Assembly: GCF_900142805.1 (NCBI RefSeq)
Contig: NZ_FRCF01000012.1
Coordinates: 14,561 to 76,549, forward strand
Source: Lacicoccus alkaliphilus DSM 16010
GTDB taxonomy: Bacteria; Bacillota; Bacilli; Staphylococcales; Salinicoccaceae
Direction of reading: 5' to 3'
DNA: 61,989 nucleotides
Shown here: one piece after another, positions 1-8,553 of the stretch
Position numbering within the stretch: the first letter of the stretch is position 1
Layout: each line of letters starts with the position of its first letter
The notes under the pieces: model-generated
Databases searched by the model: none
The model's input: only the letters and a program-made list of their open reading frames with translations
Told to the model about the DNA's origin: nothing
Position numbers and translations under genes: made by a program

Positions 1-79
1 CTCCCGCTGCGCATTCACGGCGGTTTTTGGAGCTGAGTGAGCAGTTTTGATCTCCCGCTGCGCATTCACGGCGGTTTTT
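1..79. repeat. 51-bp-period tandem repeat at left edge
   Basis: A 28-bp block beginning CTCCCGCTGCGCATTC occurs at 1-28 and again, identical, at 52-79. The 23 bases between them (29-51) complete a 51-bp unit. The array runs off the left edge, so its true copy number is unknown. On the minus strand each unit is 17 stop-free codons. The unit aligns with the 51-bp repeat at the right edge, with shared blocks TGAGCAG, CTG and CATTC in the same order. Confidence 0.9.
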
Positions 80-111
80 ATTGTCATATGATTACCTCAC
101 AATTCAAAAAT

Positions 112-140
112 GAAAACCCCCGGAGTCTCCGGGGGTTTTC
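112..140. terminator. Terminator of the NatA/NatB-type operon
   Basis: A perfect palindrome with GAAAACCCCCGG arms forms a GC-rich stem flanked by A and T tracts. It lies just past the stop of the minus-strand permease gene and could work in both directions. Confidence 0.85.
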
Positions 141-144
141 ATCA

Positions 145-1356
145 TTATTCGCCTTTATTGAATTTCTTTATATTTTTGATGATGCCCTGGTCCGTCGACA
201 GGATGCTGCCCTTATAAATCCGGGCGGCGAAGTAGACGGCCACTGCGATGGTGATCAGGATCACGAGGATGCCAGTCCACACCGTCAGGTGGGAGGTGGC
301 CGGATCCAGCACCCTGAGCGGCATCACAAATGGTGTGAAGAACGGGAAGTAGCTTGTAATCCTGACAAGCAGGTTGCCCGGGTCGAACAGGTTGAACATG
401 CCGAGGTACATTCCGCCGAGTGACATCATCGTCACCGGCAGCAGTGCCTGCTGCAAGTCTTCCATCCGGCTGACGAATGAACCGAGCAGAGCGGAGACCG
501 ACAGGTACAATACCAGCCCGAGCAATAAGAAGATCAGGCTGTAAACGACCATCGGCACCGTGCGATCATTCGCTTCCAGGCCGAATTCGGATATCAATGA
601 ACCGATGTCCACAAGATAGAGCACCGCAATGATCGTCACGACGAAGAAAAACAGCTGGGTGAGGCTCACGCAGATGATGGCGAGTATTTTCGCAAACAGA
701 TGGTTGACCGGCGAGACGCTCGAGACGATCATTTCAATGACCCTCGATGATTTCTCCATCGCGATTTCGGTGCCGATCTGGCTGGCGTAGTTGATGACGA
801 TGAAGAACATGACGAATACGGTGATATAGAAGATGACGACGTTCAAATAGTTCGGCTCTTCGATTTCAATGATTTCTCCTGTGTCAGCGTCCGTCACTGC
901 AGCGCCGGTGTCGTAATCGATCGTGATGCCGGCTGCCATCAAGTTTGCTTCCTCCTCCGACAGATCAAGGGACTCGATGACCATCTGACGATTGACCGCG
1001 TCCAACGCCATTTCAATTTCCGTCTGCTGTGCGGTGTTGACTTCATTGTCGCTTTCCACGGTTGCGGACAGCGGCACGGTCTCTTCAACCGTCAATGTGA
1101 TGTCACCGCCACTGTCCACCACGTCGATATCGTCACTGATTTCCGACATCACTGCCTGAAACTGTGCGGTGAATGTTTCGGAAGCCTCGACTTCGATTGT
1201 GCCGACTTCTTCCGAACCGTCGAATAGATTCATGATCTTATCGAAGTTGCCGGCAAGGATGATCAGCAGCATCACTATGATGGTGGTGATGATGAATGAT
1301 TTCGCTTTGACTTTGGAGAGGTAGGTGTGCCTGAAAGTGGTCATGAATTTATTCAT
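145..1356 (-). CDS. ABC-2 type exporter permease (NatB/YhaP-like)
   Basis: Membrane subunit of a two-gene ABC exporter. The N-terminus has one hydrophobic segment (about residues 20-40), then a roughly 130-residue extracytoplasmic stretch rich in Glu, Asp and Thr. Five or more membrane segments follow from about residue 175 to 395, the ABC2_membrane_3 layout. At 403 aa it is close to Bacillus subtilis YhaP. The ATG at 1356 was chosen because it overlaps the end of the upstream ATPase gene by 8 bases, as in translationally coupled subunits; an in-frame ATG at 1389 is possible but lies deeper in that gene. The NatAB family exports Na+ or small toxic compounds, but the substrate here cannot be told from sequence. 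Confidence 0.85.
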   Translation of the reverse strand: MNKFMTTFRHTYLSKVKAKSFIITTIIVMLLIILAGNFDKIMNLFDGSEEVGTIEVEASETFTAQFQAVMSEISDDIDVVDSGGDITLTVEETVPLSATVESDNEVNTAQQTEIEMALDAVNRQMVIESLDLSEEEANLMAAGITIDYDTGAAVTDADTGEIIEIEEPNYLNVVIFYITVFVMFFIVINYASQIGTEIAMEKSSRVIEMIVSSVSPVNHLFAKILAIICVSLTQLFFFVVTIIAVLYLVDIGSLISEFGLEANDRTVPMVVYSLIFLLLGLVLYLSVSALLGSFVSRMEDLQQALLPVTMMSLGGMYLGMFNLFDPGNLLVRITSYFPFFTPFVMPLRVLDPATSHLTVWTGILVILITIAVAVYFAARIYKGSILSTDQGIIKNIKKFNKGE

Positions 1357-2248
1357 ATTGACGACCCACTTTCGCAATGAAGATATCATTCAGGGAAGGT
1401 TCGTTCACCTGGAACCGTTTGAAATAACCGAGTTTGATGATCTCGTTATAAATGTCTTCAGCATATCTCTCTTCGGAAATCCTGATGACATTCTTGTTAC
1501 GGTTGGTCTTCATCTCAATCACACCCGGAAAATCCTTTAAAAATGAAATATCATGCCGCCCCTCGATGATCAGTTCTTTCTGGCCGAAGTCCGCTTTGAT
1601 GTCATCAATATTCCCGCTGACGACCTGGGTCCCCTTATTCAAGATGCACAGCTCTTCGCACAGTTCCTCCACATGGTCCATGCGGTGTGTGCTGAATAAT
1701 ATGGTGGCACCATTATGATTCAGGTTCTTCACGGCTTTCTTCAAAATCTCCACATTCACGGGGTCGAGTCCGCTGAACGGTTCATCGAGGATGATCAGTT
1801 CCGGTTCATGGATGATCGAAGCGATCAGCTGGATCTTCTGCTGGTTGCCTTTCGACAGTTTTTCTATCTTCTTGTGCTTGTTTTCCGGCACCTCGAATTC
1901 TTCCAGCCAGAACTCCAGCTTTTCATCGATCTCGTGCTTCTTCATGCCTTTGAGTCTGGCCAGATACTGGATCTGTTCATCGACCCGGAGTTTCGGATGG
2001 AGCCCGCGTTCTTCCGGCAGATAGCCGATGCTGTCCGTCATTTCATAGCCGATTTTTTCACCCTTATATGTAATCTCTCCGGCGGTCGGTGCGAGCAGGC
2101 CGAGGAGCATCCGGAAAGTCGTCGTTTTGCCGGCCCCGTTGCCGCCTAAAAATCCGTACATGCTGCCGGCCGGCACTTCAATATTGATGGTGTCCACTGC
2201 TGTAAAGTCCCCGAATCTTTTCGTCAGATCTGAAAGTATGAGGCTCAT
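1349..2248 (-). CDS. ABC exporter ATP-binding protein (NatA/YhaQ-like)
   Basis: Cytoplasmic ATPase partner of the downstream permease, 299 aa. Walker A is GGNGAGKTT near residue 35, the signature is LSKGNQQ, Walker B is LIILDEP, and the switch His sits in STHRMDH. A C-terminal extension of about 80 residues after the nucleotide-binding domain (DUF4162-like) is typical of the NatA/YhaQ branch. It is transcribed leftward with the permease and diverges from the BmrA-like gene at 2328 across an 80-bp gap. The family is certain; the exported substrate is unknown. Confidence 0.9.
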   Translation of the reverse strand: MSLILSDLTKRFGDFTAVDTINIEVPAGSMYGFLGGNGAGKTTTFRMLLGLLAPTAGEITYKGEKIGYEMTDSIGYLPEERGLHPKLRVDEQIQYLARLKGMKKHEIDEKLEFWLEEFEVPENKHKKIEKLSKGNQQKIQLIASIIHEPELIILDEPFSGLDPVNVEILKKAVKNLNHNGATILFSTHRMDHVEELCEELCILNKGTQVVSGNIDDIKADFGQKELIIEGRHDISFLKDFPGVIEMKTNRNKNVIRISEERYAEDIYNEIIKLGYFKRFQVNEPSLNDIFIAKVGRQYE

Positions 2249-2327
2249 ATTTATTCCCCCTTGGATAAAATTAGTTTATCATATTAGAATACGCGTCAAA
2301 CAGTAAAAACAAAATGAGGAATCAATC

Positions 2328-4100
2328 ATGGGAAATATAAAGGAAAATAAAACATCTGCAGCGACTTTCAGGGACTTCATGTCTTTATTGGAGAGGACGC
2401 GGGTGAATAAAGGGCTGTTCATCACAGGCATCATCCTGTCCTTCTTCGGTACGGCCGGTTCGCTGATCGTACCGCTCCTGACGCAGTCTTTCATCGACGG
2501 CTTCAACACCGAAATGTTCACGGCCGGCCTGGCCGCGGCGATCATCGGCCTGTTTCTGGTGAGTGCGGTGCTGGACGGCATCTCGTATTATGTCCTCGCA
2601 AAAGTCGGGCAGACGATCATCCGGCGCCTCCGGGAGATGGTGTGGGATAAGTTCCTGAAACTGCCCGTGAAATATTATGATGCGACGAAGAGCGGTGAAT
2701 CCGTGAGCAGGCTGGTCAACGATACAGCCATCATCAAAAATTTGATCACTTCGCATTTCCCCCAGGTGATCACCGGGACACTGTCCATCGTCGGGGCTGT
2801 CATCATCCTTTTCATACTGGACTGGCGGATGTCTTTGATCATGTTCATATCGGTGCCGCTGTCACTTTTCGTCATACTGCCGCTCGGGCGCCGTATGGGC
2901 AGGATATCGAAGCAGCTGCAGGATGAGACCGCAACTTTCACAGGGACCTCCCAGGAGACGCTGGGGGAGATCCGTCTGATGAAATCATTCAACGGTGAAG
3001 CGTATGAGCGGAAGAGCGGCCGCAGGGGCATCCAAACCTTATACAGGTACGGTATGAAGGAGGCATTCATCAATGCACTGCTTTCACCCATCATGTCGAC
3101 TGTCATGATGTTCGTCATCATCCTGATCATCGCGTACGGCGGTCTGCGTGTCGCCGACGGCACGATGACCATAGGGACGATGGTCGCATTCCTGCTGTAT
3201 CTGTTTCAGATCATCATGCCGATGACCATGTTTGCCATGTTCTTCACCGAGCTCAATAAAGCACTCGGGGCGACGGAGCGGATCATCGGCATCTTGAAGA
3301 TGGCGGATGAGCCGGATGCCGGTACGGCCAAAAAGCAAGAGATCACATTCAACAGCATCGCATTCGATGATGTCAGTTTCGGTTATACTGAGGGGGCACC
3401 GGTCCTCGAAAACATATCGTTCCGGGCGGAACCCGATCAGAAAGTGGCATTCGTCGGGCCGAGCGGCAGCGGTAAATCGACGATATTCTCGCTGATTGAA
3501 CGGTATTATGAAATCGATGAGGGCCGGATTCTGATCGACGGCGAGGACATCAGGAACATCCCCGTGTACGAACTGCGCAAAAACATCGGCTATGTGGCAC
3601 AGGAAAGTGCGATCGTCTCGGGCACCATACGTGAGAACATCACTTACGGACTGCGGGAGGGTGAATATAGTGAAGAAGATATAGAAAGGGCGGTCCAAAG
3701 CTCATATGCTTCCGAGTTCATCGGGGAGCTTGAAGACGGCATCGATACGGAAGTCGGGGAGAGGGGCATCAAACTTTCCGGCGGCCAGCGCCAGCGGATC
3801 GGCATCGCAAGGGCTTTCCTGAAAGACCCTGAAATACTGATGCTGGATGAAGCGACAGCGAGCCTCGATTCACGTTCCGAGCGGTTCGTGCAGGAAGCGC
3901 TGGATGAGCTGATGAAAGGGCGCACGGTACTGGTGATTGCGCACCGCCTCAGCACGATCATCAATTCAGACAATATCTTCTTCATTGAAAACGGACATCT
4001 GACAGGCAGCGGGACGCATACCGAATTGATGCGCATGCACGCCATGTATAAGACGTTTACGGACCAGCAGTTCACTCGGGATCAGGGGTTGAGGACGTGA
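2328..4100 (+). CDS. Multidrug ABC exporter, half-transporter (BmrA-like)
   Basis: A 590-aa half-transporter with six membrane helices (about residues 25-300) fused to a nucleotide-binding domain (about 340-580). The ATPase motifs are complete: Walker A GPSGSGKST, signature LSGGQRQR, Walker B ILMLDEATASLDS and H-loop VIAHRLS. Length and order match homodimeric B. subtilis BmrA (589 aa). ATG at 2328 follows GAGGA. The last base of its stop is shared with the next gene (GTGA overlap), so the VanZ-family gene is probably co-translated. Lipophilic drug or lipid export is the family role; the substrate is not determined here. Confidence 0.92.
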   Translation: MGNIKENKTSAATFRDFMSLLERTRVNKGLFITGIILSFFGTAGSLIVPLLTQSFIDGFNTEMFTAGLAAAIIGLFLVSAVLDGISYYVLAKVGQTIIRRLREMVWDKFLKLPVKYYDATKSGESVSRLVNDTAIIKNLITSHFPQVITGTLSIVGAVIILFILDWRMSLIMFISVPLSLFVILPLGRRMGRISKQLQDETATFTGTSQETLGEIRLMKSFNGEAYERKSGRRGIQTLYRYGMKEAFINALLSPIMSTVMMFVIILIIAYGGLRVADGTMTIGTMVAFLLYLFQIIMPMTMFAMFFTELNKALGATERIIGILKMADEPDAGTAKKQEITFNSIAFDDVSFGYTEGAPVLENISFRAEPDQKVAFVGPSGSGKSTIFSLIERYYEIDEGRILIDGEDIRNIPVYELRKNIGYVAQESAIVSGTIRENITYGLREGEYSEEDIERAVQSSYASEFIGELEDGIDTEVGERGIKLSGGQRQRIGIARAFLKDPEILMLDEATASLDSRSERFVQEALDELMKGRTVLVIAHRLSTIINSDNIFFIENGHLTGSGTHTELMRMHAMYKTFTDQQFTRDQGLRT

Positions 4101-4651
4101 TTGAACTCTATCATGCATTCGCACCCCTCATACCTGTCTTTTTCCTGTTATTCATCGGCATCGTGACGGTTTTTTTGGTGTTGAATAAAACAACCGGTCA
4201 TGAACTGAATAGCCTCAAGCGGAAAATCCACCTGCTCCTATATATAGGGTTCACCGTAAATATCGCCGGCATGCTGCTGGTCACGCTGATGCCGACGGAT
4301 TACCCGGACAGGATGGTGCAGCTGATACCTTTCCTGAGCATCATCGAAACGTTGGAGTATGCGACACCGCGGGCGATCTTCAATTCAATCGTGCTGAATG
4401 TCATATTGTTCATACCATTCGGTTTTTTCACATACATTTTGACAAGGCGGCCCCTGTTCACGATTTCCCTTGCCATCACCGTTTCCTTCACCATCGAAGT
4501 GCTTCAATATGTGCTGCCGATCGGGAGGATATCGAACATCGATGATGTGATATTGAACACCGCAGGCGGCATCATCGGGATGCTGTGCGGCATGCTTGCT
4601 TTAAAAACACAGATTGTTTATAATATTCTCACAAAGGGAAAGGGAAAGTAA
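4097..4651 (+). CDS. VanZ-family membrane protein
   Basis: A 184-aa integral membrane protein with about five hydrophobic helices. The conserved VanZ core NVILFIPFGFF is followed by the helix that ends near SFTIEVLQYVLPIGR and by DDVILNTAGGIIG. It starts with GTG at 4097, overlapping the exporter gene by four bases. In teicoplanin clusters VanZ gives low-level resistance; most chromosomal homologues have no known substrate. Coupling to a BmrA-type exporter suggests a shared envelope-stress role, which is inference. Confidence 0.85.
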   Translation: MIELYHAFAPLIPVFFLLFIGIVTVFLVLNKTTGHELNSLKRKIHLLLYIGFTVNIAGMLLVTLMPTDYPDRMVQLIPFLSIIETLEYATPRAIFNSIVLNVILFIPFGFFTYILTRRPLFTISLAITVSFTIEVLQYVLPIGRISNIDDVILNTAGGIIGMLCGMLALKTQIVYNILTKGKGK

Positions 4652-4680
4652 CGCAAAACAAACAAAGGGGGTTTTGCCAT

Positions 4681-5085
4681 ATGGATAAGAACAGGCATTT
4701 ATACGATTTGAAAGAGCATATACTTTCAGAAAATGAAGCCATCGGACCGGAGCTGATCGGGACCATCGAATTCGAAAGCGACGGACGCTATATTTTCCAG
4801 GGTTCCCTGGTACCGACGACGGACCGGTTATTCGTCAATATAGAGAGTACTGATGGGGAGCTTCAGTATCATCAGCTCGATTATACGGACATTTCATTGG
4901 TCACAGTGGAAAACCGGCCTTTATCAGGCAGGATCGTCCATTTCTGGATCGGGAAGAAAGTTGAAGTATCGATGAATGTGACGCATGAGAAGAACTTGAA
5001 GAAGTTTTTGGAGTTCTACCGCAAGCACAGGGCGCGCGCATTGAAATATGACAACTACATCTTTGAAAAAGCGCGTGGAATATGA
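4681..5085 (+). CDS. Conserved hypothetical protein, PH-like fold suspected
   Basis: A 134-aa soluble protein with no signal peptide or membrane helix. After a short helical N-terminus it has alternating beta-type stretches (GTIEFESDGRY, GSLVPTTDRLFVNIE, DISLVTVENRP) and a basic C-terminal helix rich in Lys and Arg. This pattern resembles small bacterial PH/YokE-like domains, but no diagnostic motif is visible, so the fold is a guess. RBS AAAGGGGG lies 30 bases after the VanZ-family gene, suggesting the last gene of that operon. A strong terminator follows directly. Confidence 0.7.
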   Translation: MDKNRHLYDLKEHILSENEAIGPELIGTIEFESDGRYIFQGSLVPTTDRLFVNIESTDGELQYHQLDYTDISLVTVENRPLSGRIVHFWIGKKVEVSMNVTHEKNLKKFLEFYRKHRARALKYDNYIFEKARGI

Positions 5086-5091
5086 ATTTTT

Positions 5092-5120
5092 AAAAAGACC
5101 GGTCAAAAACCGGTCTTTTT
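5092..5120 (+). terminator. Rho-independent terminator
   Basis: The stem AAAGACCGGT / ACCGGTCTTTTT closes the exporter operon. A TATAAT hexamer at 5125-5130 lies right behind the T tract and probably serves as the -10 of the lipoprotein gene that starts at 5161. Confidence 0.85.
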
Positions 5121-5160
5121 ATTGTATAATGGAGGGGATATTTTTTAGGAGCAATCATTT

Positions 5161-6081
5161 ATGAAGATTAAGATTTTAATGCTGCTGACAGGCGTCCTTA
5201 TATTGACCGGCTGCAGCAACTTCAGGGAAACAAGTGTATCGGAAGATGGGGAGATCCGTATGCTGATGACGGATAACGAGGGAGAGGTGGAAATCCCGGC
5301 AAACCCTGAACGCATGGTGCTGATGCGGCCGGTCGATGTGCTCAATGCGCACCTTTTGGGCGGCGACATCGCAGCCGTGACGGAGACCGTGCGTGATAAT
5401 GAATTCGTCAATGCACATCTCGATGATGTGGCCTTCGTCGGGGAAGAAGATTTCGATGCAGTGCATGAGGCCGATCCCGACCTCGTCATCATCAGCAGCC
5501 AGCATATGGGGCGCAGTGAGTATCAGGAACTGGCTCCGACGCTTTCACTCAATTACAGTGATGAATTCTTCAATTCATATGGAGACCGCGTATATTTGAT
5601 GCAGCTTGCCAAGATGGGCGTGATCCTCGGCGCACGGGAAGAGGCGGAGGCACTCACGAACGACTGGATGGAACGGATGACCGAACACAGGCGTGCACTC
5701 GATTTCGACCCGGGTCAATATGAGGCGGCAGTGCTGGTCGAAGGGGCGGAAGGCTTCTTCATCTATGATGAATATTCATCATACGGCACCGAGATCATGT
5801 ACGACCTTTTGAATTTCGACGTTGCCGAAGACATGCGCGGGCTGAGGCATGAGGAACCGTTCAGGCAGTTCCGCCCGGCGGAGCTCGAGGGGCTCGGCAC
5901 CGATTATGCACTGGTCAATAAACGCCCCGGGACCGACGGGGAGGCACTCGCCGCTGAACTATCGGAGGTGCTGGGCATTCCCGGGGCGCATGTCCTTGTC
6001 GTCGAATCGGAGGACTTCATCACCAACGATTTGATCTCGCTTGAAGGCCAGGCCCGCATCATCATTGAAAAGTTCGAGTGA
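5161..6081 (+). CDS. Ferric-siderophore/heme-type substrate-binding lipoprotein (orphan)
   Basis: A 306-aa class III (FecB/FhuD-type) periplasmic-binding protein. It has a lipoprotein signal with lipobox LTGC at about residues 15-18. The N-lobe begins with the family pattern of a short beta strand and NPERMVLM, then DPDLVII, a long inter-lobe helix and a C-terminal lobe ending in a helix. No permease or ATPase gene is adjacent, so it must share a transporter encoded elsewhere. No clear Fur box is seen in the short upstream region, which is occupied by the preceding terminator. The ligand cannot be read from sequence. Confidence 0.82.
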   Translation: MKIKILMLLTGVLILTGCSNFRETSVSEDGEIRMLMTDNEGEVEIPANPERMVLMRPVDVLNAHLLGGDIAAVTETVRDNEFVNAHLDDVAFVGEEDFDAVHEADPDLVIISSQHMGRSEYQELAPTLSLNYSDEFFNSYGDRVYLMQLAKMGVILGAREEAEALTNDWMERMTEHRRALDFDPGQYEAAVLVEGAEGFFIYDEYSSYGTEIMYDLLNFDVAEDMRGLRHEEPFRQFRPAELEGLGTDYALVNKRPGTDGEALAAELSEVLGIPGAHVLVVESEDFITNDLISLEGQARIIIEKFE

Positions 6082-6082
6082 A

Positions 6083-6111
6083 GTGGATGCCGTGACGCAT
6101 CCGCTTTTTTT
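6083..6111 (+). terminator. Rho-independent terminator
   Basis: Stem GTGGATGC / GCATCCGC with one G-T wobble and a run of seven T, directly after the siderophore-type lipoprotein gene. Confidence 0.8.
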
Positions 6112-6144
6112 ATGTATGATGAAAGCATTAAGGACGGTGGTCAT

Positions 6145-7014
6145 ATGACAACGGAAAATATTCACCCTGAAGAGTTCGGATACCATTTTTCAAGCGGGAA
6201 CTTCGATAGGATTTACAGGCAGACGGCCTCACTGTTCAAAGCCCGAATGAATATGGATGATTTTGCCGAAGCGGCGGAAGAGTTCAGGGACGGCACCGAA
6301 AAGTTCCAACTGAAGCATCAGTCGCAGCTGGAACCCGGCATCAGACGGTTCTGCTGGGTGGATGCCGGGACTGAACGGATGATCGTCACGGCTTTCAATG
6401 ATGCCGGTGAGATCGTCGGTGTCCAGTTCGATATATATGAAAAGTTCAAAACGGACCGGGTGCTCACCATCAACCGCTACCAGCTGCCGTTCACCGGTGA
6501 ATGGTTCGTGCTGTGGGGCGGTGCGAACAACTTCGTGAACTACCATTATCCGCATAAACATCAGCGCTATGCCTATGACTTCATCAGGAAAGAGGGGGGC
6601 ATGGCACACTCCGGCGACCCGGATGATCTGAACGCATATTACGCCTACAGCAGTCCCGTGACGGCGCCTGCTGCCGGTAAAGTGGTGCGGGTGCTGGAGG
6701 GTATCGCCGATAACGCACCGTTCGAGATGAATACGGATGCCCCGGAAGGGAATGCGATCATCATCGAACATGCGAACAAAGAGTATTCGCTGCTCGCCCA
6801 TCTCAGGAACCGTTCGATCCTGGTCGAAGCGGGTGATGAGGTGTCTGCCGGCGAAATGATTGCGCAGTGCGGCAACAGCGGCGCTTCCGACACGCCGCAC
6901 CTCCATTTTCACGTGATGGACGGCATCGAACCCCATGAAGCGGACGCCATACGCATCCAGTTCGCCTCCGGACGCGAACCTGTGCAGGGGGATACTGTGA
7001 GGGGGCGAAAGTGA
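6145..7014 (+). CDS. M23 (LytM-like) peptidase-family protein without signal peptide
   Basis: A 289-aa protein. The first 90 residues form an NTF2/DUF3887-like region, followed by an M23 metallopeptidase domain (about 115-280). Zinc-site signatures are HQRYAYD near residue 144 and the HxH motif HLHFHV near 253. ATG 6145 was preferred to an in-frame ATG at 6112 because AAGGACGG sits eight bases before it. No signal peptide or membrane helix is present with either start, which is unusual for a cell-wall endopeptidase. The stop shares a base with the alkA start, so the two are coupled. Confidence 0.83.
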   Translation: MTTENIHPEEFGYHFSSGNFDRIYRQTASLFKARMNMDDFAEAAEEFRDGTEKFQLKHQSQLEPGIRRFCWVDAGTERMIVTAFNDAGEIVGVQFDIYEKFKTDRVLTINRYQLPFTGEWFVLWGGANNFVNYHYPHKHQRYAYDFIRKEGGMAHSGDPDDLNAYYAYSSPVTAPAAGKVVRVLEGIADNAPFEMNTDAPEGNAIIIEHANKEYSLLAHLRNRSILVEAGDEVSAGEMIAQCGNSGASDTPHLHFHVMDGIEPHEADAIRIQFASGREPVQGDTVRGRK

Positions 7015-7883
7015 TGGAGATAAAGGCCCGCGGCCCTTACAGTTTCGAAGAGACGTTACGGTATATGAAGCGGCAGGATGACTGCCTCTACACTGTGAAG
7101 AATGATGCGGTCTATAAGGCTGAGCGGTTCGGCGGCCGTAAAGTGCTGATGAAGCTGACTGCCGGAGAAAAGAACGGTGTGCGCGTCGAAGTTTTATTGA
7201 ACGAAGGGGCGGCCCTCGAAGAGATACGGGAGTACTGCATCGAATGGCTGGATCTGGATTATAATCTGGAGGCTTTTTATGCGTTCGCCCGGAAAGATGC
7301 ACGTTTAAGACGGGTGGTTGAAAAGCGTCACGGCTACAGGATGGTCGGAAAAGTCGATATCGTCGATGCCTTCCTGTGGGCGATACTCGGCCAGCAGATC
7401 AACATGGCTTTTGCGTACGTCCTGAAGCGTCGTATCATCGAACATCATGACCATCATGTCGAGTATGAAGGCGGAAAATACCCTCTGCTGCCCAGTGCGG
7501 CGGAGATAGCCGCAATGCGCGGTGAAGTGTTGCGGGGGATGCAGATTTCGGGGCGGAAAACGGAATATATACACAGTGTGATGCACAGTGTCGATGCCGG
7601 AGAACTTTCAAAATCACACCTTCGGACATTCGATGAATATGACGGAATGTTGAAATATATGACCGGCTACAGGGGCATCGGTCCGTGGAGCGCGAATACG
7701 GTGCTGATGCGCACTTTGAAATGCAGGAACGCCGTGCCCGTCGGTGATGCCGGGATCAAAAATGCACTCCGGCACGTCGACGGCATGGATGCGGCCCCGT
7801 CCAGGGCATACATCGACAAAGTCACCGGCGCATGGGGCGATTTTGGGATGTACGGCACCCTTTACATGTGGGAAATGCTGTAA
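7014..7883 (+). CDS. alkA: DNA-3-methyladenine glycosylase II
   Basis: A base-excision repair enzyme that removes alkylated purines, 289 aa. The C-terminal half carries the helix-hairpin-helix/GPD signature: GYRGIGPWSANTVLM followed by VPVGDAG, where the Asp is the expected catalytic residue. An N-terminal beta-rich domain precedes it. ATG at 7014 overlaps the previous stop (GTGATGG); a GTG at 7011 is an alternative. There is no Cys-rich iron-sulfur motif, which separates it from endonuclease III relatives. The perfect palindrome at 7891 ends the operon. Confidence 0.88.
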   Translation: MEIKARGPYSFEETLRYMKRQDDCLYTVKNDAVYKAERFGGRKVLMKLTAGEKNGVRVEVLLNEGAALEEIREYCIEWLDLDYNLEAFYAFARKDARLRRVVEKRHGYRMVGKVDIVDAFLWAILGQQINMAFAYVLKRRIIEHHDHHVEYEGGKYPLLPSAAEIAAMRGEVLRGMQISGRKTEYIHSVMHSVDAGELSKSHLRTFDEYDGMLKYMTGYRGIGPWSANTVLMRTLKCRNAVPVGDAGIKNALRHVDGMDAAPSRAYIDKVTGAWGDFGMYGTLYMWEML

Positions 7884-7890
7884 AACCCGT

Positions 7891-7940
7891 TGAAGATCAA
7901 AAATAAACCCATCAGCCGACGGGTTTATTTTTGATCTTCA
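7891..7940. terminator. Long bidirectional terminator shared by convergent genes
   Basis: Two perfect 20-bp arms (7891-7910 and 7921-7940) enclose a 10-base loop. The right arm contains the last five codons and stop of the minus-strand gene at 7925-8122. The palindrome therefore both terminates alkA and encodes the C-terminus of its neighbour. Confidence 0.9.
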
Positions 7941-8122
7941 TCACGCCGCGGCGTCTCGCGTCTGAATGCGACGATGAGGCTGACGACGACGATGAGTACG
8001 AGGCCGAACATCAGCGGGATGCGGAATTGTTCGGGGATGCTGTCGTGCAGGAAATAGTAGATTGCGATGGCGGCGATGAAAGTGAGCAGAAAGTTGAGCC
8101 ATTTATATGCAGCAGTGTCCAT
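7925..8122 (-). CDS. Small two-helix membrane protein
   Basis: A 65-aa protein with two hydrophobic segments (about residues 8-25 and 35-53) and a charged tail rich in Arg, Asp and Glu. Its ATG follows GGAGGTCTT at ideal spacing. No family is recognised. The final codons lie inside the 20-bp terminator stem, so the tail sequence is constrained by RNA structure. Confidence 0.75.
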   Translation of the reverse strand: MDTAAYKWLNFLLTFIAAIAIYYFLHDSIPEQFRIPLMFGLVLIVVVSLIVAFRRETPRRDEDQK

Positions 8123-8218
8123 AAGACCTCCAGATTATTGATGTGATTGATAGTCATCCATTTTTAATAATGTTATCATAAATTTAAAGGGAACCATTAC
8201 TAAATAGGAGGAATTAAC

Positions 8219-8524
8219 ATGAATTATATTATGAGCATTCAGTTACTCCCGCATTATCCCGATAAGAATGAAGTATTTTCAAACGTGGACAGTGCCATCG
8301 ATATCATTGAAAACAGCGGTCTCACGCATTTTGTCGGCCCGATGGAAACGACGGTCGAGGGCAGCATCGATGAACTGTTGAACCTTGTGAAAAAATTGAA
8401 CAGCCATCTGGGGGAAGACGGTGCAGACAGGGTGATCAACAATATCAAACTTGTCCAGTCGTCTGAAAAAATCTCCATCAAAGAGATCCTGAAAGATTAC
8501 TATGAGTTCGACGAAGAAGAGTAA
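8219..8524 (+). CDS. Thiamine-binding family protein (YqgV/MTH1187-like)
   Basis: A 101-aa ferredoxin-like-fold protein of the DUF77/Thiamine_BP family. The start IMSIQLLP, the central GPMETTVEG and the helix IDELLNLVKKLN are the family's conserved blocks. Homologues bind thiamine or a related hydroxymethylpyrimidine and form small oligomers. An AGGAGG-like RBS precedes ATG 8219. It is followed 30 bases later by a zinc-ribbon membrane protein. Two other thiamine-linked genes (15286 and 54299) are far away. Confidence 0.83.
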   Translation: MNYIMSIQLLPHYPDKNEVFSNVDSAIDIIENSGLTHFVGPMETTVEGSIDELLNLVKKLNSHLGEDGADRVINNIKLVQSSEKISIKEILKDYYEFDEEE

Positions 8525-8553
8525 GCAGGAAGCATCAGGGGCGGGGTGGAACT

